Program-made: the position numbers and the translations under genes
Notes under the pieces: model-generated
The model's input: only the letters and a program-made list of their open reading frames with translations
Told to the model about the DNA's origin: nothing
Database searches by the model: none
Origin: Methyloversatilis sp.
GTDB taxonomy: Bacteria > Pseudomonadota > Gammaproteobacteria > Burkholderiales > Rhodocyclaceae
DNA length: 64,000 bases
Assembly: GCF_030696805.1 (NCBI RefSeq)
Contig: NZ_JAUYRO010000012.1
Span: 1-64,000 of the forward strand
Direction: 5' to 3'
Shown: piece by piece, positions 57,401 through 64,000 of the stretch
Numbering within the stretch: position 1 is the stretch's first letter
Layout: each line of letters begins with the position of its first letter

Positions 57401-58238
57401 GGCGGTCTCCGTTCGATTCATCCGCGACGGCGCCGATGCGGTCGGCGCGGGCCGCCTCAGCCAGCAATACGTCGAGTTCCGGCAGATCGGTGTCCCACTC
57501 GATCAGCGCCGGTGCGCAGACGCCACGCCGACGCACGGCCGCGAGCAGCGACCACACGTCGTCGCACACCGCGCTGCCATGGGTGTCGATCAGGCCGTAC
57601 TCGGTCACCGCGTGACCAGCCAGATGGATCTCCCGCACCGCGTGCATCGGCAGTTGTTCGAGCGCGTCCATCGGGTCGCTGCCGAAATTGCGGGCGTTTA
57701 CATACAGGTTGTTCAGGTCGAGCAGCAGGCCGCAGCCGGTCAGGCAGACCAGATCGGCCAGAAACTGTGCTTCACTCATCTGCGCGTCGCGAAACTGCAC
57801 GTAGGCCGACAGGTTTTCGATCAGGACCGGGCGGCGCAAGCGGTCCTGCAGCGCATTCACGCGCGCCGCGACCAGCGCGAGTGCCTCGCCGGTGTAGGGG
57901 AAAGGGAGCAGATCGTTGAAGTGGACGCCATCGACCGCGCCCCAGCACAGATGCTCTGACACAAATTCGGGTTCAACGCGTTCAACCAGCTTTGCCAGCC
58001 GTTCGACATGCGCTTCGCTGCGTGCATCGACCGACGCCAGCGCCAGACCGACGCCGTGCAGGCTGACCGGATAGCAGCCGCGGGCGCGCTCCAGCGTGCG
58101 AAGCGCCGCGCCGCCATCGTGAAAGAAGTTTTCGCTATGCACCTCGACGAAGCCGATGTGCGGTCGTTCTTCGAGTACGCGGGCGTAGTGCGGCTGGCGC
58201 AGACCGATGCCGGTCGGCGAAGCGGGATGCGATTTCAT
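57384..58238 (-). CDS. bufB: DUF692 multinuclear non-heme iron oxidative enzyme (BufB)
   Basis: 284 residues, a TIM-barrel DUF692/MNIO protein. Iron ligand blocks are visible: GFVEVHSENFF, VSLHGVGLAL, EFVSEHLCW, VLIENLSAY (Glu/Asn), CGLLLDLNNLYVNARN (Asp/Asn) and EIHLAGH. MNIOs modify cysteines of RiPP precursors; those acting on bufferins form oxazolone/thiooxazole-type groups that bind copper. The precursor gene lies 48 bp upstream and bufC overlaps downstream. Confidence 0.93.
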   Translation of the reverse strand: MKSHPASPTGIGLRQPHYARVLEERPHIGFVEVHSENFFHDGGAALRTLERARGCYPVSLHGVGLALASVDARSEAHVERLAKLVERVEPEFVSEHLCWGAVDGVHFNDLLPFPYTGEALALVAARVNALQDRLRRPVLIENLSAYVQFRDAQMSEAQFLADLVCLTGCGLLLDLNNLYVNARNFGSDPMDALEQLPMHAVREIHLAGHAVTEYGLIDTHGSAVCDDVWSLLAAVRRRGVCAPALIEWDTDLPELDVLLAEAARADRIGAVADESNGDRHVCAA

Positions 58239-58253
58239 TGTCGTGTCGTGACC

Positions 58254-58279
58254 GGGATGCGGCAGTCGGGCCGCATCCC
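58254..58279. other. Hairpin between bufA1 and bufB
   Basis: Perfect 10-bp stem GGGATGCGGC (58254-58263)/GCCGCATCCC (58270-58279) with a 6-nt loop, in the 48-bp gap between precursor and enzyme genes. No T-tract follows in the transcribed direction, so it looks like an mRNA-stabilising or partial-termination element rather than a full terminator. Confidence 0.7.
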
Positions 58280-58286
58280 CGCGGCA

Positions 58287-58553
58287 TCAGCCCTTCTTCG
58301 GCGCGGCCGTCTTGCCACCCATCTTTTCGCACGTACCGCTGGCGACGAACACCCATTCGTTCGGGTCGTTGTCGGCCTTGGCCTGACCGGCGCAGCTGTG
58401 CGAGCCATTGGCGGACGCACAGTCATTGGCGCCCTTCTTGGCCACGCCGTAGCACTTCTCCTTGCCTTCTGCAGCCGCGACAACAGGGCTTGCCACGATG
58501 CCGAGGGCGAATACGGATGCGAGGGCGGCAGAGAGGGCGGCGGACTTGTTCAT
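58287..58553 (-). CDS. bufA1: Bufferin precursor peptide (DUF2282, BufA1)
   Basis: 88 residues: a Sec signal peptide ([21 protein letters not shown], cleavage near residue 27) and a small mature peptide with four cysteines, Cys34 (EKCYGVA), Cys45 (NDCAS), Cys54 (HSCAGQ) and Cys75 (GTCEK). This is the DUF2282 pattern of type 1 bufferins, RiPPs whose central cysteines are modified by BufB and which chelate copper in the periplasm. AGGAGA precedes the ATG. First gene of the bufA1-bufB-bufC-doxX unit. Two inverted repeats lie upstream (58599-58622 and around AAACC...GGTTT, 58581-58598). Confidence 0.92.
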   Translation of the reverse strand: MNKSAALSAALASVFALGIVASPVVAAAEGKEKCYGVAKKGANDCASANGSHSCAGQAKADNDPNEWVFVASGTCEKMGGKTAAPKKG

Positions 58554-58598
58554 GTGTGATCTCCTGAGGGTGAAAAAATCAAACCGGTCATGTGGTTT

Positions 58599-58622
58599 GC
58601 ACCGCAGTAGACCCTGCGGTGC
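58599..58622. promoter_or_regulatory. Inverted repeat upstream of bufA1
   Basis: GCACCGCAG (58599-58607)/CTGCGGTGC (58614-58622), a perfect 9-bp inverted repeat with a 6-bp spacer, 46 bp upstream of the bufA1 ATG and 40 bp past the ROK gene. It may be an operator for the bufferin operon or a terminator of the ROK gene; no T-tract follows. Confidence 0.45.
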
Positions 58623-58661
58623 GCCGAACCTTACCGCACCATGGCAAAAAATCTGCATTGG

Positions 58662-59555
58662 CTACCACAGCCAGGCGGCACCGCGCACGCCGGATGAATC
58701 TCCATGTACCGGCGGGCACAGCCGGGTCGTGATCAGATCGGAAAAGACATGGGGGGACCAGTGTTGCGGCACCCGTTCGTACAGCCCGGGCAATGCGGAC
58801 AGCCCCCCGCCGAGTACGATGACCTGCGGGTCGAGCAGGTTGATGACGGCCGCGAGCGCTCGCGCGAGCCGGATTTCGTAGCGCGCAAGCGTGGCCGCGG
58901 CGGCTGCATCACCTGCCGCTGCACGTGCGACGATGGCCTCCGGCGCAAGCGGCTCTTCATTCACCCGTCGGTGATCCGCTGCCAGTGCCGGACCGGACAG
59001 CCAGGTTTCAATGCAGCCGGCGCGACCGCAGTAGCACGGCGGCGGCGCAATGCCTTCGGTGTCAGGGCCGGATGGCATCGGATTGTGACCCCACTCTCCG
59101 GCCACGCCATTGGCGCCATTCAGCACCCGGCCATCGACGACGATGCCGCCGCCGACGCCGGTGCCGAGGATGACGCCGAACACCACCGGCGCGCCGCGTC
59201 CGGCGCCATCGACCGCCTCGGAAAGTGCAAAGCAATTGGCGTCATTGGCCATGCGCACCTCTCGACCGAGTGCGGTTTCGACGTCCTGCTGCAGCGGTTG
59301 GCCGTTCAGGCAGGTGGAATTGGCATTGCGCATGCGCCCGGTCAGCGGCGACCGCGAACCCGGGGTGCCGATGCCCACCGTGGCGCGCGCGCCCATCAGG
59401 TGTTCGGCGTCATGCACCAGCCGGGCGATCAGCGCGACCGTCGCGGCGTAGTCGCCGGTGGGTGTCGGCGCGCGCTTGCGCAGGCATTCGGTGCCATTGC
59501 CGTCGAGCGCAATCAATTCGGTCTTTGTTCCACCCAGATCAATGCCGATGCGCAT
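58662..59555 (-). CDS. ROK family sugar kinase
   Basis: 297 residues from ATG 59555: DLGGTKTELIAL (phosphate 1), VGIGTPGS, the active-site VRMANDANCFALSE, GVILGTGVGGGIVVDG, and the ROK zinc motif GHNP...CYCGRAGCIETWLSG. The CGxxGCxE pattern and length match fructokinase/N-acetylglucosamine kinase-type members (Mak, NagK). The exact hexose cannot be fixed. No helix-turn-helix precedes it, so it is a kinase rather than a repressor. Divergent from the DUF1840 gene. Confidence 0.9.
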   Translation of the reverse strand: MRIGIDLGGTKTELIALDGNGTECLRKRAPTPTGDYAATVALIARLVHDAEHLMGARATVGIGTPGSRSPLTGRMRNANSTCLNGQPLQQDVETALGREVRMANDANCFALSEAVDGAGRGAPVVFGVILGTGVGGGIVVDGRVLNGANGVAGEWGHNPMPSGPDTEGIAPPPCYCGRAGCIETWLSGPALAADHRRVNEEPLAPEAIVARAAAGDAAAAATLARYEIRLARALAAVINLLDPQVIVLGGGLSALPGLYERVPQHWSPHVFSDLITTRLCPPVHGDSSGVRGAAWLW

Positions 59556-59611
59556 GCTGCCTCCCGCACGATGCGACAATCGAATTTTCTTCACCCGACG
59601 GCGGAGCCACC

Positions 59612-59929
59612 ATGATCATCACCTTCAAATCCCGGGCCACGGCAGACACCATCATGTTCGGCGATGTCGCGAAGGACCTGCTGTCGCTGATGGGCAAGGC
59701 GTTCGAGCCACGCGGAATTATCACACTCGAGCAACTGCCTGACGCCATTGCCCGGCTCCGCGCGGCGGCCGAAAGCAGCCGCGCGGCACAGCGCGGCCAG
59801 CCCGATCCGGACGATGCCGATCCGGCACGCGCACCGGTACCGGTGTCGCTGGCACAGCGCGCCGTACCGCTGATCGAACAGCTGGAGCGGTCACTGCGTG
59901 CCGGCGAGCCAGTGATCTGGGAAAGCTGA
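59612..59929 (+). CDS. DUF1840 family protein
   Basis: 105 residues starting MIITFKSRATADTIMFGDVAKDLLSLMGK, the DUF1840 signature, with a Pro/Asp-rich linker (about 65-78) and a helical C-terminus (SLAQRAVPLIEQLERSLRAGEPVIWE). The family is mostly betaproteobacterial and its function is unknown. GCGGAG lies upstream of the ATG. Confidence 0.9.
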   Translation: MIITFKSRATADTIMFGDVAKDLLSLMGKAFEPRGIITLEQLPDAIARLRAAAESSRAAQRGQPDPDDADPARAPVPVSLAQRAVPLIEQLERSLRAGEPVIWES

Positions 59930-59988
59930 GCGGCATTCAGCCGGGGCGCCTGCGGCCGATAACGCAGCATCCTCCGTCGGAAACGTGC

Positions 59989-60357
59989 ATGCCGCCCGAC
60001 CTTGACACTGTTGCGAGCCGGGTAATCGATGTTGCCCGACTTGATGACCTGCGCGCGCTTCTTGGCGACGCGCTGGACGACATCCTGCGTATCTGGCTGA
60101 ATGACGCGCCGGCCGGTCTGGCCGCCGCGCGCTCGGCGTGGCAGGCCGGCGAACCGGACGCGCTGATCAAGGTGATCCACGGCCTGAAGGGCAGCGCCGG
60201 AAACGTTGGCGCGATTGAGCTGTCCGATACGGCAAGCATCCTGGAACAGCGCTTGAAGCGATCCGGTCCGGCGCTCGACCTGGATGCCGAACTGGCGCAA
60301 CTGGATACCTGTTACGAGCGCGCCGCCTGTCACATCCGAAACCTGATCCGAACATGA
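59989..60357 (+). CDS. Stand-alone HPt domain protein
   Basis: 122 residues. A histidine phosphotransfer domain (about 20-115) with phospho-accepting His64 in IHGLKGSAGNVGA, the typical HxLKGxxxxxGA pattern. It has no kinase or receiver domain and would relay phosphate between other proteins. No two-component gene is adjacent; the nearest regulators are elsewhere in the window. The next gene overlaps its stop by 4 bp. Confidence 0.88.
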   Translation: MPPDLDTVASRVIDVARLDDLRALLGDALDDILRIWLNDAPAGLAAARSAWQAGEPDALIKVIHGLKGSAGNVGAIELSDTASILEQRLKRSGPALDLDAELAQLDTCYERAACHIRNLIRT

Positions 60358-60554
60358 CCGAACTGACCATCGCCCGCCCTTCCATCCAGACCGACCCGGC
60401 TCCGGTGCCGCCCGGCATGCCGATGGATTCCGAATGCTGCGAATCCGCCTGTGAGCGCTGCGTGTGGACCGTCTATCAGGAAGAAAAGCTCGACTACGAG
60501 CGCCGCTACGCCGCGTGGCTGATCCGCCATCCGGAACACGCCCCTCATATATAG
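60354..60554 (+). CDS. Oxidoreductase-like domain protein
   Basis: 66 residues, coupled to the HPt gene by an ATGA overlap. It carries the short oxidoreductase-like motif CCESACERCVWTVYQEEKLDYERRY with four cysteines in a CCxxxCxxC pattern, after a Pro-rich N-terminus. Proteins of this type are fused to or encoded near oxidoreductases in other organisms; a redox or metal role is possible but unproven. Confidence 0.8.
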   Translation: MTELTIARPSIQTDPAPVPPGMPMDSECCESACERCVWTVYQEEKLDYERRYAAWLIRHPEHAPHI

Positions 60555-60560
60555 AGATGC

Positions 60561-62576
60561 TCAGCGCACGCAGACCGTGGTCCAGGCGGTCGCCGCTGGC
60601 CACTGACCGCGAGAGGCGGCACGGCCGCCGGTCAGCGTGACCCAGCCCTGTTGGCCGTAGTGCGGCAGGGCGCGCGTCGCCTTCTCCAGCGCCACCGCGT
60701 CGCGCGCGGCCACCAGCGCCAGCGTGCCGCCGGCTGGCGCGCGCAGCGCCCAGGCGACAACCTCGCCGTCGCGGTCGCGCGCCGGCAGGTGGTGCCGGGC
60801 CAGCCAGCCGTCGATGCCCGCGAAACTTCCGATGACCATGCGCGACGCGCGGCCCGGCGGCTGCGCGGCGTCGATGACGGTCGGTGCGCGGTCAAGCCAC
60901 TTTTTCGTCAGCGTGCGCGCCGCCGCGGAGAGGCGTTCGTCCCCGGGCAGGACGGTCAGGCCGAGCGCGTCATCCAGTGTGGCTTCACGCAGCACCGGCG
61001 GTGCTTCGCCCGGGGCCAGACGGCGGGCCAGACGGAAATCCGGGTCGAGCGCCAGCTCGGCACAGTCTGCCGTCAGCGGCAGGGTGACCCGCGCCTGCGC
61101 CGCATGCAATGCCACCTGTTCGACGCGCGTCGCGCCGGCGACCCGCACGTGCAGTGGCACCTCCAGCGGGTAGGGTGGTGCCGGTTGCTGCAGCGTGACG
61201 GTCAGACCACCCGGCCCGGCCACGGCCTCGGAGATCACCGGCGCGGCCAGCCCGCTGCCGTCCACCCACAATGCGAAATGGCGGCCCAGATCGCGGCCGG
61301 AAGCGCGTTCGAACGCAGCGCGAATGTCCTGCCAGCCGGCGCGGCGGTGGCGGTGCATCTGCCAGAAGTCGCGCAATGCGCTGTCGAAAGCCGTTGCACC
61401 CAACGTGTCGCGCAGCATCACGAATACCAGCGCGGCCTTGTGATATCCGATGGATTGCGACGCGTCATGCGTGCGTCCGCCGAAGCTGGACAGACTGCCC
61501 TGAGCGGCTGGCGACAGCGCAGACAGGCCGCGCAGCCAGTCGAGCCGCATGGCGCGCGCGCCATCGTCGCCCTCCTTGGCCTCGCGCAGCGCGTAGTCGG
61601 CCATGAAAGTGGTCAGCCCTTCTGACCAGTTGCCGCCCGCCAGCGCCAGATAGACGCCGTTACCCCACCAGTTGTGCAGGATTTCATGCGGCAGAGAGGT
61701 GTGGCGGATGAAGGGCAGACGCAGCACGTCGATGCCCAGATAGGTCAGGCTGGCCATGCCGAATCCGGTCGGCGTGGGTGACGACGCAATGGTGAAGCGA
61801 CTGTACGGATAGGCGCCGAGGGTCTGTTCGATGCGCGCGAGGTGGCTGGCGGCGACATCGAGGTAGCCCGCGGCCTGGTCGGCGATGTCAGGGTGGAACA
61901 GCGTCGCCAGCGTCAGCCTGCGGCCATCGATTGAGCGCACGCTGCGCTCGGCTTCGACCCACGGCCCGGCCATCAGGTCGGCCCCCTCGCTGTCGTGTGT
62001 CATGTCGAAGCGCACCGTGCGCCGGCCGTCGCGCACCGTGTCGGACAGGCGGTCACCGGGCGCCAGTGCGTGCTGCGCTGCCGGCAGGTCGACGGTCAGG
62101 CGGTAACGGTGCAGCAGCGGGCCGGCGCCGTCGAAGGGCAGCGGATACCACGCACCTCCAGCCGGCAGGAAGCTGCCGGCTTCGCCGATCTGCGGCGCAA
62201 AGGCGGTCAGCGTGTCGCGGTGCGATGCGGCGGCATCCGGCGCATCGGCCCGGATGGCCCAGCGCAGTTCGAGCCGGCGCGGCTGGCTGGACGCCGCGAT
62301 GCGGATACGCTGCAGTCCGCCTTCGGTCGAAGCGCGCAGCGCGCCGCCGTCGAGCTGCATCGACGTGATGCGATGCCGGGCATCGATGCGCAGGTCGATC
62401 GCCTCGTGCGCCGGCAGCGCGATCAGCGCCTGTGCGCTCAGGTTGCCCTGCGCGGGTTCCAGCCTGACGGTGAGGTCAAGCTGCGGCGCAGCAAGCGCCG
62501 GCAGACCGGGCAGCGCCGCGCACAACCCCACGGCGAGCTGCCCGGCAAGCGCACGCCAGCCGGGCAGCCGCCTCAA
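60561..62576 (-). CDS. M1-family peptidase-like exported protein
   Basis: 671 residues: signal peptide (GQLAVGLCAALPGLPALA), N-terminal beta domain, then the M1 zinc site HEILHNWWGN with the distal glutamate in GNWSEGLTTF, and the helical region (GYHKAALVFVMLRDTLG). The GAMEN exopeptidase motif is replaced by GFGMASLTYLG, so substrate choice may differ from aminopeptidase N. The C-terminal 200 residues have no named domain. Its stop lies 6 bp from the converging small gene; its start overlaps the ChaN-like gene by 4 bp. Confidence 0.85.
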   Translation of the reverse strand: MRRLPGWRALAGQLAVGLCAALPGLPALAAPQLDLTVRLEPAQGNLSAQALIALPAHEAIDLRIDARHRITSMQLDGGALRASTEGGLQRIRIAASSQPRRLELRWAIRADAPDAAASHRDTLTAFAPQIGEAGSFLPAGGAWYPLPFDGAGPLLHRYRLTVDLPAAQHALAPGDRLSDTVRDGRRTVRFDMTHDSEGADLMAGPWVEAERSVRSIDGRRLTLATLFHPDIADQAAGYLDVAASHLARIEQTLGAYPYSRFTIASSPTPTGFGMASLTYLGIDVLRLPFIRHTSLPHEILHNWWGNGVYLALAGGNWSEGLTTFMADYALREAKEGDDGARAMRLDWLRGLSALSPAAQGSLSSFGGRTHDASQSIGYHKAALVFVMLRDTLGATAFDSALRDFWQMHRHRRAGWQDIRAAFERASGRDLGRHFALWVDGSGLAAPVISEAVAGPGGLTVTLQQPAPPYPLEVPLHVRVAGATRVEQVALHAAQARVTLPLTADCAELALDPDFRLARRLAPGEAPPVLREATLDDALGLTVLPGDERLSAAARTLTKKWLDRAPTVIDAAQPPGRASRMVIGSFAGIDGWLARHHLPARDRDGEVVAWALRAPAGGTLALVAARDAVALEKATRALPHYGQQGWVTLTGGRAASRGQWPAATAWTTVCVR

Positions 62577-63463
62577 GGCTGCGCCCTCAGCGCCGGCGGT
62601 ACGATGCCGAATACCGCATCAGCCACCCCGGCGACCAGATCGGCGCAGTCACCATCGGCGTCCCACGGAAGCAGGCTGCCGACATCGGGCACGCCGAGGT
62701 CGCGCAGCTGGTGTTCCACGCCGTAGCCATGAATGACGTGGCCGCTCCCCATCAGGCCGACGACGAGCGCGTCCGGCTGTTCGCGTACTGCGCCGGCCAG
62801 CGCCTCCGCCATGGCGCGGTCCCACAGCAGCTGGCCTTCGAGAAAGCGGCCAAAAGCGTCGTCCGGCATCGCCTTGCCGGCCGGCATGTGGTCGCTCCAG
62901 ATCTGTCTGAGCCAATCACGATAGGGCGGCTTTGCGCCGGCGGGCGTGCCGACCCCTTCGCGGCTCGCCACCGGCACACCAGCCAGTCCCAGGCGCGACA
63001 CCTCACGCACCACCTTGCGGTCGATATTGAGTGCGCGCAGCGGCACTGCCTTGTCGCGGGCGAAGCGAAAGATGCCGGCGTACAACTCGGGCGGCATGCC
63101 CCAGACGCGCTTCCAGTCGGTGCGCTCGAACAGCGCCGCTTCGCTCAGTTCGCCGCGCACCCAGGCATCGAGCACCGGTTGGGCGCTGCGCGGCAGCATT
63201 TCGAGCCCGATCACCATGCGCGGACGCAGCGCATGCAGCGCGCGCAGCGTGTCGAGTTGCCAGTCGTGGTGAGCGGCGCTGTCGTGCGTTTCGCCCAGCA
63301 GCACGACGGATTGCCGGCTCATGCGCCGCATCAGCGCGCCACCTTCGGTCTCGCCCTGCCCGGGTTCCAGCCAGCTGCCCGGCGTCACGCAGGAGGCAGC
63401 CGGGAGCGCAGGTGCCATGAGAAGTCCTCCGCACAGGGCGGCCGTCCGCATCATTGATCGCAT
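62573..63463 (-). CDS. ChaN-like haem-binding uptake protein
   Basis: 296 residues: signal peptide (ALCGGLLMAPALPAASC; Cys at 25 might be a lipid site, but the lipobox is poor), then the ChaN/Tiki-type core: SVVLLGETHDSAAHHDWQL (conserved GExHD), VIGLEMLPRSAQPVLDAWVRGELSE, and DALVVGLMGSGHVIHGYGVEHQL. ChaN-like proteins bind haem cooperatively; the Tiki-like superfamily also contains proteases. The next gene overlaps it by 4 bp, so the peptidase is co-expressed. Confidence 0.85.
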   Translation of the reverse strand: MRSMMRTAALCGGLLMAPALPAASCVTPGSWLEPGQGETEGGALMRRMSRQSVVLLGETHDSAAHHDWQLDTLRALHALRPRMVIGLEMLPRSAQPVLDAWVRGELSEAALFERTDWKRVWGMPPELYAGIFRFARDKAVPLRALNIDRKVVREVSRLGLAGVPVASREGVGTPAGAKPPYRDWLRQIWSDHMPAGKAMPDDAFGRFLEGQLLWDRAMAEALAGAVREQPDALVVGLMGSGHVIHGYGVEHQLRDLGVPDVGSLLPWDADGDCADLVAGVADAVFGIVPPALRAQP

Positions 63464-63643
63464 TGCAGGGTCAGCAGTTGGGGTGAACAGGCATTGGAAA
63501 AGCGCCGGGGTGAGCAACCGCGCGCACATCCCGGTGCCGGGGGCAGCCTCATCGCGAATGTGGACGCATCGGCCGGGCGTTCGTTCCGCACACTATCCCG
63601 GGGCGGAAGGACGTTAACATGCAGATCAGTTTATCGCCGACAC

Positions 63644-64000
63644 GTGAACGTGCTCCATTCCGTGAAGATCCTTCCGCTGATCGCCGCCGTCACTGCCTAC
63701 GCCGCAGCCGTGCTGGTCGATCCGCTGCTCGGCCTGTCGGACGGCCAGCCGCCGGTCATCCAGCTGGAGCTCGGCGCAGCGTTCGCCATCGTGCTGCTGT
63801 TCGGCCTGCGTCACCTGCCCGCGATCATGCTGACCGACCTCGCCTTGGCGCTGTACAGCGGCCAGACGCCACTGTCGGCGCTCGGATCGGCCTGCGTCAT
63901 CGGGCTGCTGATTGGCGCCGGCACGCTGATCCTGCGCCGTTTTCCGGTGCAGCCCTTTCCGCGCATGCGCGCCGATCACTACATGTGGTTCCTCGCGGTC
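63644..64000 (+). CDS. N-terminal part of a multi-spanning membrane protein, cut by window end
   Basis: 119 codons from a GTG at 63644, still open at the window edge. Four hydrophobic segments are visible (ILPLIAAVTAYAAAVLV; LGAAFAIVLLFGL; LPAIMLTDLALALYSG; ALGSACVIGLLIGAGTLIL). The spacing recalls MASE1-type sensor domains at the N-terminus of histidine kinases or GGDEF proteins, but this cannot be confirmed without the rest. Start uncertain; a later in-frame GTG is possible. The 180 bp upstream hold the promoter region of this gene and the divergent ChaN-like gene. Confidence 0.6.
   Translation, partial: MNVLHSVKILPLIAAVTAYAAAVLVDPLLGLSDGQPPVIQLELGAAFAIVLLFGLRHLPAIMLTDLALALYSGQTPLSALGSACVIGLLIGAGTLILRRFPVQPFPRMRADHYMWFLAV

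Overview
The window looks like chromosomal DNA of a high-GC betaproteobacterium, probably near the Rhodocyclales (Azoarcus, Thauera and Methyloversatilis relatives). This is inferred from gene content and order: rsmB-DUF4390-ntrY-ntrX, lysM-dprA-smg-topB divergent from def-fmt, DUF1840, PEP-CTERM proteins, and an H2-sensing hydrogenase beside its kinase. No rRNA, tRNA, CRISPR array, transposase or prophage was seen. Coding density is high and nearly all genes look intact. The first gene (1-147) and the last (63644-64000) are cut by the window edges.

Region 1 (1-8.6 kb) joins hydrogen sensing with nickel supply. It holds a possible end of a sensor hydrogenase small subunit, a HupV/HoxC-type large subunit, the nickel repressor NikR, a TonB-dependent receptor with a perfect NikR operator (GTATGA-N16-TCATAC) at its 5' end, and a HupT/HoxJ-like histidine kinase. 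A PEP-CTERM gene sits on the opposite strand between the putative small subunit and the large subunit. A class V aminotransferase and a DUF202 protein follow.

Region 2 (8.7-23.6 kb) is mostly housekeeping: comM, pyrE divergent from xthA, a PEP-CTERM GDSL esterase, an elaB/yqjD-yqjE-yqjK-type envelope-stress cluster, an HDOD protein, ampG, and btuCDF directly behind a NERD-domain helicase. A gene-free stretch (21441-21757) carries two inverted pairs of DnaA-box-like 9-mers. DUF296, NnrU, a PRC-barrel protein and an entericidin lipoprotein with a strong terminator follow.

Region 3 (23.7-37.7 kb) is a divergent pair of conserved transcription units. Leftward run lysM, dprA, smg and topB. Rightward run def, fmt, htpX, DUF2237, rsmB, DUF4390, ntrY and ntrX. 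This NtrX has a degenerate AAA+ domain.

Region 4 (37.7-55.5 kb) holds a FocA/NirC channel, a GlcG-like protein, a REP-like palindrome, an AsmA protein, mscL with a bidirectional terminator, an orphan OmpR-type regulator, a WbuC-like cupin overlapping dnaE, a PEP-CTERM protein, a PQQ-propeller protein followed by a PEP-CTERM remnant, a DUF2383 protein, a chemoreceptor, an acetyltransferase, and a protein made of three tandem 6-pyruvoyl-tetrahydropterin-synthase-like domains.

Region 5 (55.5-64 kb) contains a complete bufferin-type RiPP operon: precursor bufA1, MNIO enzyme bufB, partner bufC and a DoxX protein. A hairpin separates the precursor from the enzymes. The rest is a beta-barrel protein, a ROK kinase, DUF1840, a lone HPt protein, an oxidoreductase-like small protein, an M1-type peptidase, a ChaN-like protein and the start of a membrane protein.
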